A stretch of 64,000 bases of DNA from Trebonia kvetii (GTDB taxonomy: Bacteria; Actinomycetota; Actinomycetes; Streptosporangiales; Streptosporangiaceae). The position numbers and the translations under genes were made by a program. The notes below the pieces were generated by a model. The model had not been told where the DNA came from. It made no database searches and saw only the letters and a program-made list of their open reading frames with translations. Below, piece after piece: positions 42,868 to 50,501 of this stretch (within the stretch, counting starts at the first letter, position 1; every line of letters begins with the position of its first letter). The stretch lies in assembly GCF_007827045.1 (NCBI RefSeq), contig NZ_RPFW01000001.1, positions 1,588,519-1,652,518 of the forward strand, given 5' to 3'.

Positions 42868-43791
42868 CAGGGCTCCGAGGACTGCGGCGGCGATGGCCGC
42901 CTGGCCGCGGGCGTTCGGGTGGAACGGCAGCGCAAGCGAGCCCGGGATCAGGCCCTCGACATCCCTGACCGACTCGGGCTGGCAGAAGTCGTGCCCGATG
43001 GTCGGCGTGTAGGTGTCGACGAACGTCGCGCCCGCCGACTGCGCCACGGCGGCGAGCATCGCGTTGACCTGGAATTCAATCCCGCGCAGATAGGCGATGT
43101 CGCCGCTGGTGATGGGCACGCGCGGCCAGCAGCCGCCGGACTGCGGGAACATGTCCGGGTACCCCACGACGACGATCCTCGCGCGCGGCGCCCGTTGCGC
43201 GATGGCCTGCAGGACGAGCGTCATCTTCGCGGACTCGGCCGCGACCAGGGCGTTCGAGGTGTCGCCGTAGTACGTCCGGCACGGGCTCCCCATCGGGTTG
43301 GCGAACGAGAGGCTCACGCACTCCTTGAGCACGTTGAGGAAGCCCATGTCGTCTCCGCTGAGCGTGAGCAGCACCACCCTGTCGGCCGGGCCGAGTGCGG
43401 TGAACTGCGCGGGGTTCGTGCCGAGGTAGGTCGGCTGCGCGGCGGTCATGTTCTTCACCCCGGCGCTCGCGCAGGCCACGTCGGTCAGCGGCGCGTGCAG
43501 CGCCGTGGCGACGAGCACTGGGTAGGCCTTGGCCGACCGCAGGCAGCCGGGCGGGGTGGCGTGCGGTTCCATCGGCAGCATGGCGCCCGCGGTGTAGGAA
43601 TCACCGAGCGCCACCACCGGACCGGATACGGCATTCGCCGCTTGCGTGACCGACGGCGTCGCGGACGCCGACGTCGCCGGAGCGGAGGACGACGGGTGCG
43701 CCGCGGGCGCGCCGTGACATGCCGACGTGAACAGGGCGGCCACCAGGAGGCCCACCGCACCGGACGGCAGAGCCCACACGCGACTCCACAC
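42856..43791 (-). CDS. SGNH/GDSL-family hydrolase lipoprotein
   Basis: 311 residues from GTG 43791, with a GGGAG site seven bases upstream. The N-terminal hydrophobic segment ends in a lipobox, LFTSAC, so it is probably a lipoprotein exported to the outer face of the membrane. A Ser/Ala/Thr-rich linker follows. The SGNH blocks are: block I VVALGDSYTAGAML (Ser nucleophile), the Gly in CASAGVKNMT, LLTLSGDDMGFLN (Asp in place of the usual Asn), and the final FHPNARGQ (catalytic His). Paired cysteines suggest disulfides. The likely substrate is an ester of a cell-wall or host lipid or glycan, unknown. Confidence 0.85.
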   Translation of the reverse strand: MWSRVWALPSGAVGLLVAALFTSACHGAPAAHPSSSAPATSASATPSVTQAANAVSGPVVALGDSYTAGAMLPMEPHATPPGCLRSAKAYPVLVATALHAPLTDVACASAGVKNMTAAQPTYLGTNPAQFTALGPADRVVLLTLSGDDMGFLNVLKECVSLSFANPMGSPCRTYYGDTSNALVAAESAKMTLVLQAIAQRAPRARIVVVGYPDMFPQSGGCWPRVPITSGDIAYLRGIEFQVNAMLAAVAQSAGATFVDTYTPTIGHDFCQPESVRDVEGLIPGSLALPFHPNARGQAAIAAAVLGALLPP

Positions 43792-43886
43792 TGTGATCTC
43801 CCTCGCGCGGAACGTTACTAGCAGGCAGAGTAACACCGGCGCGCGACGGTACCCCGAATCCGGATGTTCAGCCAGAAACCGCCCGC

Positions 43887-45017
43887 TTATTTGGCCTTGC
43901 CCGGCCAGGGCTGGGCAAAACCGACGACCTTGGCTTCGCCGCCCGGCGACTGCGGCGTGCCGAAGGTGGAGATCCTGATCGGAAAGCCCGTGGCATAGGC
44001 CTCGATCATCGTGTTCTTCCCGATCACCAGTCCGACGTGCCCAGGCTTCTTGACCGTGCCGTCAGCACCGGCGAAAAACACCAGGTCACCGGGGATCACC
44101 TTGGTCCCGGATACGTGCGGCAAAGCCTTCCACTGGTCCTGAGAGGTGCGCGGTATGTTCACCCCGGCCGCCCGGTAGGCCATCATGACCAGCCCTGAGC
44201 AGTCATAGGCCGCCGGCCCGGTGCCGCCCCACAGGTACGGCTTGCCGAGCTGCTCCTCGGCGTAGCTGACGGCCGTCGCCACGATCGTGTTCGGCGCGAC
44301 GAACGAGGCGAGCACGCTGTTCTGGGTGCACGACTGGCTGCCGGCGCCGGTCACGTTGGCGGTGCCGCCGTTCTGCGAGGCGTCGGCGACCGTGAACCCG
44401 CCGGACGCGTAGGTCGACGCCCAGTTGAGCACCTCCTGGACGTACCAGGTCGCGTGGTTGTAGGCGAAGATCGCGGCGGGCACGTTCTGCTGCGCACCGT
44501 GCTCGACCAGGTACTTGGCCGCTCCGGCGATGGCGTCCGCCACGTCGTACACCGAGGCGATGCCGTCGCCGTTCTCGTCGGTGGCGACTCCGCTGACCAC
44601 CAGGGACGCCTTGTGCACCGCCGCGCCGCCCCACTGGTTGCCCGACGCGCCGCGGATCCCGATCTGCATGGGCCCGGCCGCGCCGAACGCGTTCGAGCCG
44701 GTCTTCACGCCGGGCAGATTGGTCCGCCCATCGTCGCTTTCCACCTTGCCGATGCCGGCCAGAACCGTCCAGGACACGCTGTACTGCAGGCCAACCCGCT
44801 GGAACCACTTCAGGTAGTCCGACGGGATCGAGTTGGCCGCCTCGGCCGACACCGCTGGCTGCTGCGCGCTCGCCACGGTGGCATTGCAGTTCACACCGGA
44901 ACCGCCGGCGAACAGCAGCGCAGAACCGCCGACGACCAGCATCGGCACCACGAGGAAGGCGACAAGCGCCATGACGGCGAGGCCGACGATGGCCGGCCCG
45001 AGTGCCCGCCTGTTCAT
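43887..45017 (-). CDS. Transglycosylase plus NlpC/P60 peptidase (TcpG-like T4SS hydrolase)
   Basis: 376 residues. An N-terminal membrane helix (IVGLAVMALVAFLVVPMLVV) is followed by a lytic-transglycosylase-like domain, with the catalytic Glu in VLAGIGKVESDDGR and GAAGPMQIG after it. A C-terminal NlpC/P60 domain follows: Cys in YDCSGLVMMAYR, His in KPGHVGLVIGK. Such bifunctional enzymes open peptidoglycan for conjugation channels in Gram-positives (TcpG and VirB1-like). It overlaps the next gene by four bases. It is the last gene of the minus-strand secretion operon. Confidence 0.88.
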   Translation of the reverse strand: MNRRALGPAIVGLAVMALVAFLVVPMLVVGGSALLFAGGSGVNCNATVASAQQPAVSAEAANSIPSDYLKWFQRVGLQYSVSWTVLAGIGKVESDDGRTNLPGVKTGSNAFGAAGPMQIGIRGASGNQWGGAAVHKASLVVSGVATDENGDGIASVYDVADAIAGAAKYLVEHGAQQNVPAAIFAYNHATWYVQEVLNWASTYASGGFTVADASQNGGTANVTGAGSQSCTQNSVLASFVAPNTIVATAVSYAEEQLGKPYLWGGTGPAAYDCSGLVMMAYRAAGVNIPRTSQDQWKALPHVSGTKVIPGDLVFFAGADGTVKKPGHVGLVIGKNTMIEAYATGFPIRISTFGTPQSPGGEAKVVGFAQPWPGKAK

Positions 45018-45664
45018 GAGTTGCCCAGCTTGGCGAGCTCGATGTCATTGACCTGCCAGCCGCCAGCCGATGAGAGGACCGTGACGGCCCACTGGCCACT
45101 CTGGGTGCTCGTCGGCTGCGTGGATGTCACCTGCTGGTTGAGCGTCACAAGGAACGTGATCGTGCCGGCGGCGAAGGAGCGGATCGAGTCGATGGTGCCA
45201 CTGCCTTTCGAGACCTGCTTTTGCCCCGTCCGCTGCGCGGCCACACCCTGCGTGGCGTACGCGGACTCGAGTACCGGCAACTCGTCCGATGTCACCAGGC
45301 CGTTCAGCTTCGCGGCATAGGCCGTCGTGTCCTCCGTGTAGCTCCAGGTGGTGTAGGCCGTGGCGAACTCGAGCGTGGTCTTCGCGGCGGCGGAGAGATC
45401 GTCGGGCGTGAACGGCAGCCACTGGTAGATCTCCGCGCCGCCCGCCGTCGAGACGGGCGTCGCCGCGGGAACGGTGGCGGGCGGCACACCCGCGCTCGCC
45501 GTCCCCGTCGCCGACGGCGCCGATGAGGCCGTGGCGGACGGGGACGACGCGGCGCCGGGCGAACCGCCGGAGCCCCGCCCGTCGAGCAGGTAGAAGCCGA
45601 GCCCGGCGAGCGCGAGCACGACGACGAAGAACAGCAGCCGCTGCTGCCCGGTGGTCAGTTCCAT
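45014..45664 (-). CDS. VirB8/TcpC-like T4SS membrane protein
   Basis: 216 residues. A single N-terminal membrane helix (LLFFVVVLALAGLGFYLL) is followed by a Ser/Pro/Ala linker and an outer domain: WLPFTPDDLSAAAKTTLEF, ATAYTTWSYTEDTTAY, and a beta-rich C-terminus (WAVTVLSSAGGWQVNDIEL). This architecture fits VirB8/TcpC proteins of Gram-positive conjugation systems, but the match is by shape and position rather than motif. It overlaps the hydrolase gene and follows the VirB6-like gene by 11 bases. Confidence 0.7.
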   Translation of the reverse strand: MELTTGQQRLLFFVVVLALAGLGFYLLDGRGSGGSPGAASSPSATASSAPSATGTASAGVPPATVPAATPVSTAGGAEIYQWLPFTPDDLSAAAKTTLEFATAYTTWSYTEDTTAYAAKLNGLVTSDELPVLESAYATQGVAAQRTGQKQVSKGSGTIDSIRSFAAGTITFLVTLNQQVTSTQPTSTQSGQWAVTVLSSAGGWQVNDIELAKLGNS

Positions 45665-45675
45665 GGCCTGCCCCG

Positions 45676-47925
45676 CTACTTGGACCGGCGCGATCGTGAC
45701 CAGAACGGCGCGGCGGGAGGCTTTGCCCCTCTCCCGCCCGCCCCATTGGAAGACTCTCCCGAACGGGTTCGGCTGGCTCCATTCGGCCAGCTGGTTCCGT
45801 TCGAGGGGCGGGACGCGGGTGCCGCGGTACCGTTCTGCCGCGTCGGCGGCTGCGACTGCCTGCGCGCCGTGCCGGTGCCCGCGGCGCCACCGCGCGCCCA
45901 GCCGGCCGGCGGACCGCTGCTACTGCCGGCCGGCGGACCGCCGTGCGGCGGCAGCGGCAGCGGCGGCGCCGTCCGGCCGGTGCCGACGCCGGCCTCGGGC
46001 CACTGCCTGGCGGTGCCGTGACTGTCCGCCCCCGCCACGACCTGCATGCCCTCGGGGATCGTGGCGCCGGCCGCGGCGACACCGCCGACGCCGGCGGCCG
46101 CCTCGGCGGCCGACGGCGCATCCGCCGCGCCGCGCCGCGCCCAGCGCGATGCACGGGCGGCGCCGACGTTCGGCATGGCGGCGCCGGCCGCGTTGGCGGT
46201 GACCCGGCGGAAGCCGAAGGCGGACTCGCGCCAGCTCACCTGGGCACGTTCATCGGCGCCGAGCATGCCGTAGCCGACTGAGGAGAACAGGTGCTGGAAC
46301 GGCTTGCGGTAGATGAACACCGCGACCGTGACCAGCGCGATCATCATGATCTTCAGCGCCCAGGGCAGCGCCTGGTCGGTGGTGCTCATGATCAGGGAGT
46401 AGCAGTACAGCAGGACGCTGAGCGTCAGCGCCACCGCGACCTGTTTCATCAGCACGCCGACGAGCATCTCGAACCAGCGGATCGCGATCACCCGGCCGAA
46501 GCCTGGATGGATGCCGACGATCAGGAAGAACGGCCCGGCGACGAGCAGCAGCAGGAAGCCGAGCTTCAAGATGATGAGCGTGAGCGCTATCAGCAGGACG
46601 AGCAGGCCAGCCGCCACCGCCGCGAACAGCGCCTCGAACCCGATCTCCAGCCTGGTGGTCCACTGATCACCCTGGAACAGCGAGTACACCGCCGGGTTGG
46701 TCTGCTGCAGTTGCGCCGCGATCCCGTCGAAGGTGGCCTGCTTCGCCTTTACGAGGGCGGTGCTTGTGGCGTCCTCGTTGGCCGCGACCGCCTGCGCCCA
46801 CAGCAACTGCCTGCCGTACTGATTGACGACCGTCTGCGGCTGGCCCGGTCCCGTCGCGTACTGCGTGCTGCCCAGTTCGCCGTCCAGCCACGGCTTGCAG
46901 ACAAGCACCGTCCACAGCTCGTTCGCGTTCTTGTCGACCAGGCCGGTGCCCGAGGTGAACGAGTAGTTCGCCGTCACCGACTGGGTGTCGCCGTTGGCCA
47001 CGGGCAGGCAGTTGCTCGCCTTCTCCGCGGGCAGGTTCGCGAATGCCGTGTTGAGCACCGAGGTGACGCCGTTCGATACCGTCGTCCCGACGTTGGTGAA
47101 GTCGGTGGGACGTCCGATCAGCCAGATCGCGGCGGCGCAGGCGATGACCATCCAGATGGTGCCCTCAAGGGTCCTGGTGGCCCGCTTGCGTACCAGGCCC
47201 TGCCAGGCCAGCCAGATGGTCGCGATGATCACCATGGGCGCCAGGAACGGGAAGTAGATCGCCCTGCCGAGCGCGGTGATGAGCTGGTCCACCGAACCGC
47301 TCAGCCAGGACAGGATGTCGGCTCCGGCGGCGGACTGGTAGATGGTGATCGTGACCCGGTCTAGCGATTTGGCCATGTCGAAGACCATGCCGGCGACGTT
47401 GTTGCCGATCAGCGAGGTCATGTCGGAGCAGTGCAGCCCGGTCGCCGCCCAGTACTGCCCCGCGACGCCGTAGTTGTCGTACAGCGTCTTGCCCATGGTC
47501 TGGCTGCCGGGTGTGGTGATCATGGAGTCGATGCCCGAGGTCGCAAGTTCCGGCTGCGGCGACCCCGGGGTGCAGATGTTGTTCACGTCGCCGAAAACGC
47601 CGGAACTACCGGCGTTGCACAGTCCGATCAGGCCGCCGATGTCGCCGAGGCCGGGGACGCTGCAGACGCCGCCAGCCGGCTGCGCCGGCGAGATGAGCGC
47701 GTTGCGCTGACCCGGTGCCAGCCGGGCGGTGGTGGTGGCCGGAGCGGCATGCTCCGCGGTGCTAGCGGCCGCCGCGGGTGCCGCCTTGGCGAGGGGTGCG
47801 GCGTTCGCGGCATGGCCGAGGAAAAGCCCGCTGAACACGATTGCGATGATCGCTGCAGCAAGCAGTAGAGCACGTGCCGGCCGCCATCTCCTTGTTCGGC
47901 CGGCTCGCGGGTGGGGTTCAGCCAT
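45676..47925 (-). CDS. VirB6/TcpH-like polytopic T4SS protein
   Basis: 749 residues from ATG 47925, with GGAG upstream. An N-terminal hydrophobic segment (LLLAAAIIAIVFSGLFL) is followed by an outer domain with paired cysteines. At least six more membrane segments follow between residues about 240 and 560, for example LVLLIALTLIILKLGFLLL and VAVALTLSVLLYCYSLIMS. The long C-terminal tail (about 150 residues) is Ala/Gly/Pro-rich and disordered. Layout and position, between VirB4 and VirB8 counterparts, fit VirB6/TcpH, the channel-forming subunit. Sequence-level identity to known families is weak by eye. Confidence 0.75.
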   Translation of the reverse strand: MAEPHPRAGRTRRWRPARALLLAAAIIAIVFSGLFLGHAANAAPLAKAAPAAAASTAEHAAPATTTARLAPGQRNALISPAQPAGGVCSVPGLGDIGGLIGLCNAGSSGVFGDVNNICTPGSPQPELATSGIDSMITTPGSQTMGKTLYDNYGVAGQYWAATGLHCSDMTSLIGNNVAGMVFDMAKSLDRVTITIYQSAAGADILSWLSGSVDQLITALGRAIYFPFLAPMVIIATIWLAWQGLVRKRATRTLEGTIWMVIACAAAIWLIGRPTDFTNVGTTVSNGVTSVLNTAFANLPAEKASNCLPVANGDTQSVTANYSFTSGTGLVDKNANELWTVLVCKPWLDGELGSTQYATGPGQPQTVVNQYGRQLLWAQAVAANEDATSTALVKAKQATFDGIAAQLQQTNPAVYSLFQGDQWTTRLEIGFEALFAAVAAGLLVLLIALTLIILKLGFLLLLVAGPFFLIVGIHPGFGRVIAIRWFEMLVGVLMKQVAVALTLSVLLYCYSLIMSTTDQALPWALKIMMIALVTVAVFIYRKPFQHLFSSVGYGMLGADERAQVSWRESAFGFRRVTANAAGAAMPNVGAARASRWARRGAADAPSAAEAAAGVGGVAAAGATIPEGMQVVAGADSHGTARQWPEAGVGTGRTAPPLPLPPHGGPPAGSSSGPPAGWARGGAAGTGTARRQSQPPTRQNGTAAPASRPSNGTSWPNGASRTRSGESSNGAGGRGAKPPAAPFWSRSRRSK

Positions 47926-47953
47926 CTCGGGAGGCTCCTGTATTCGGCGGTTC

Positions 47954-50404
47954 TTACTGGGGGGTTGAAGCCGCCGGCTGTGGCCGACGGGCTCGTGTCG
48001 GATTTGTGTCGATCCAGTCCCGTAGTTGTTCGGATACGAGATCGACGCCGATGCGGCCCGCGCGGTCGTCGAGGTCACGGAAGATGCACTCGCCGTTGCC
48101 GAGGGCACGAAGGATGGCCTTGTGCTCCTCGGACGGCTCGACACCGAGGAGCGACAAGACGTTCGTCACCTCGGCACGCTCCGATGAACGGAACGCGAAA
48201 ACACTGGAGATGCAGTTGGTCACCTGCTCGCTGAGCAGGTCACCGGCGTTCTGCGAGATGAGGATCAGTGCGGTGTTCCGCGAGCGTCCCATCCGGGACA
48301 CCTCGGGGACGAGTTTGGCACCCTCCGGAGTCGATGTGATGGCCCACGCCTCGTCGAGGAAGATCGCCTTCGGCGCGGTGCGGTCGATGTTGTTCATCAG
48401 CCGCCTGGCGAACTGAGAGACCAGGTAGAGCAGCGCGACGGAAAGCCGCTGCTCGTAGGAGTAGTCCTCACGGCCGGTCGTGGTGTCCGGCAGCGTCAGC
48501 CCGCCGAGGGTGAACACGGTCGTCCAGCCTTGGGCGTCGATCTGCTGGCTGCCCGATGGCGAGAAGCACAGCCGGGCAAGGCGCATCTCGGAAATGGAGC
48601 GCATCACCGCACCCAGGTTCTTCCAGGCGGGATCGTCGGACTCCTCAAGCATCCGCACGACCTTGCCGAGGCTCGGCCGCGGCCCGGTGGCCACCGCGCC
48701 GACCGCCTGGATCATGGCCGACTCGCGTTCCTCGCTCATCCTCGGCAGCAGCAGGCGCAGCGTCTCCGTCGCCATGGTCCGCTTCACTGCCGGGTCGTCG
48801 CCGAAGGAGAACGGGTCGAGCAGGCCGGCCGCCGCGGACGACAGCGGCAGCACGCGCGCCTTGCGCCCGGTCTTGCTCAGGAACTCGGCAAGCGGTTCCG
48901 CGTCGCCCTTGGGGTCGATGACCGCGATCGTGGCTCCGCGCAGTGCGAGCTGGTAGATGAGCAGCATCGCCAGCGTGGTCTTGCCGCCGCCGGGCTCGCC
49001 GGTGATCGCGACGGCCGTCGGGCGGTTCCGCGCCGCCGCGACCATCGGGTCGAAGTGCACGACCGAGCGGGCGCGCCCGAGGGTCTCGCCGATGTACGGG
49101 CCGATCCAGCCGACGCCCTCGGCGATCCGGTCGCCGAGTTCCACCGTGGCGGTCGGCATGCCGCCCGCGATGGTGTAAAGCGGCTGCCGCTGCACGTACG
49201 AGGAGAGCCTGACCTTCTCGCCGGGCAGCGACTCCGACAGCAGCGAGAACTGGTCGCCGGTGGAGTTCACCAGGTCAATGCCGATGTCCCTGTAGTGCTC
49301 CGTGACCGCCTCCACCCGGCGGACGCACAGCTCCCTGGTCGGCGCGGTCACGAACAGCCGGTGCCAGCCGTAGACGAACGGCAGCCGGTCCTTCGTGATG
49401 CCGTGCTCCAGCATGCGGGCGGCGGCGATCTGCTCCGCCAGGGCGATCGGCGCCTCCGCGCCCGCCTCGCGGATGTGCGCGTCCATGTCGCGTGCGTGCG
49501 CGAGCCGCCGCGACACGTCCTTGGACGCCTTGGCCGGTGGGATCAGGTGCATCCGGGAGGAGATCTCCACCGGGAACGGTAGCGAGTCGGCGTAATGCAG
49601 CCACGGCTCACCGTCGGGGAACGCCATCAGGTCGGGGAACCTGGCGAACGAGAGGAACGCCGCCCAGGAATCCCCCTGGACCTGCTCGAGCCTGAGCATC
49701 GTGCGGCCGTTGTGCACCACGCCCTCGTAGAGCTGCTCGATCTCGCCCGCGCTCCACGTCCGGCGGCGGGTGGCGGACGGCGGCGGGTCGCCGAGCGAGC
49801 CCATCAGCGTGTGCCTGAACAGCCAGGCGACCTCGCGTGCGGACGCGTGCCTGGCGGCGAGCGCCGACGCGGTGAGCGCACGGCCGAGCCGTTCCGCCTG
49901 CTCCGTCCACTTGCCGACCTCGCCGGCCGGCAGCGCGTCCTCTTCCGGGCCCCGGCCGCGCTCCGCGGCACGGTAAGTATTCATGAAGTTGCCGAACAGG
50001 CCGTCGGTGAGCTGCGCGCGCACCGACCGCTGGCCGAGCCTGACCCCGATGTAGATCTCCTTGGACCAGAAGTCCTTCGCCCATACGTGCTGGTAGATCT
50101 GCTCCAGGTACTCACGCCAGCCAGGGCCGCCGTCGCTCGTGGCATCCAGCCCAGTCGCCCAGTCCACCGCCGGGTACGGCCGGTGTGCGATCCGCAGGTG
50201 TACCTCCGCGTCCTGCATCCTGATCGCCGCGAGGGCCACGGTGATGTTCGTGGCGAGCGTCTCGCGCTCGTCAGGCGTGGTGAACTCGTAGGACACCGAC
50301 GGCACGCGGTAGTACGCCCAGGCGTGCGTGTCGGTAAGCAGCACCCGATCATCGAAGTACCTGATCGCCAGGCGGCTGCGCCCCTTCGACTTCTTCCCAC
50401 TCAC
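47954..50404 (-). CDS. VirB4/TcpF-like (SCO6880-type) ATPase
   Basis: 816 residues from GTG 50404 (VSGKKSKGRSRLAIRYFDD). This is the energising ATPase of the secretion system. Walker A is AITGEPGGGKTTLAMLL around residue 460. A FLDEAWAITSTPEGAKLV segment is Walker B, and NTALILISQNAGDL is a sensor motif. The N-terminal half, with RVLLTDTHAWAYYRVPS, fits the SCO6880-type proteins of actinobacterial systems. It is followed by the VirB6-like gene 28 bases later. No FtsK/TraB-like coupling ATPase is present nearby. Confidence 0.85.
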   Translation of the reverse strand: MSGKKSKGRSRLAIRYFDDRVLLTDTHAWAYYRVPSVSYEFTTPDERETLATNITVALAAIRMQDAEVHLRIAHRPYPAVDWATGLDATSDGGPGWREYLEQIYQHVWAKDFWSKEIYIGVRLGQRSVRAQLTDGLFGNFMNTYRAAERGRGPEEDALPAGEVGKWTEQAERLGRALTASALAARHASAREVAWLFRHTLMGSLGDPPPSATRRRTWSAGEIEQLYEGVVHNGRTMLRLEQVQGDSWAAFLSFARFPDLMAFPDGEPWLHYADSLPFPVEISSRMHLIPPAKASKDVSRRLAHARDMDAHIREAGAEAPIALAEQIAAARMLEHGITKDRLPFVYGWHRLFVTAPTRELCVRRVEAVTEHYRDIGIDLVNSTGDQFSLLSESLPGEKVRLSSYVQRQPLYTIAGGMPTATVELGDRIAEGVGWIGPYIGETLGRARSVVHFDPMVAAARNRPTAVAITGEPGGGKTTLAMLLIYQLALRGATIAVIDPKGDAEPLAEFLSKTGRKARVLPLSSAAAGLLDPFSFGDDPAVKRTMATETLRLLLPRMSEERESAMIQAVGAVATGPRPSLGKVVRMLEESDDPAWKNLGAVMRSISEMRLARLCFSPSGSQQIDAQGWTTVFTLGGLTLPDTTTGREDYSYEQRLSVALLYLVSQFARRLMNNIDRTAPKAIFLDEAWAITSTPEGAKLVPEVSRMGRSRNTALILISQNAGDLLSEQVTNCISSVFAFRSSERAEVTNVLSLLGVEPSEEHKAILRALGNGECIFRDLDDRAGRIGVDLVSEQLRDWIDTNPTRARRPQPAASTPQ

Positions 50405-50501
50405 CAGGCGCTCATCTCCCCATGGGGTGTCTCCCGCGCTACCGCGGTGCCCGCTGGCTGGGTCATGGGAGCGGGAGAGTTCGCCGCAACCGTTCGTCTG
50501 A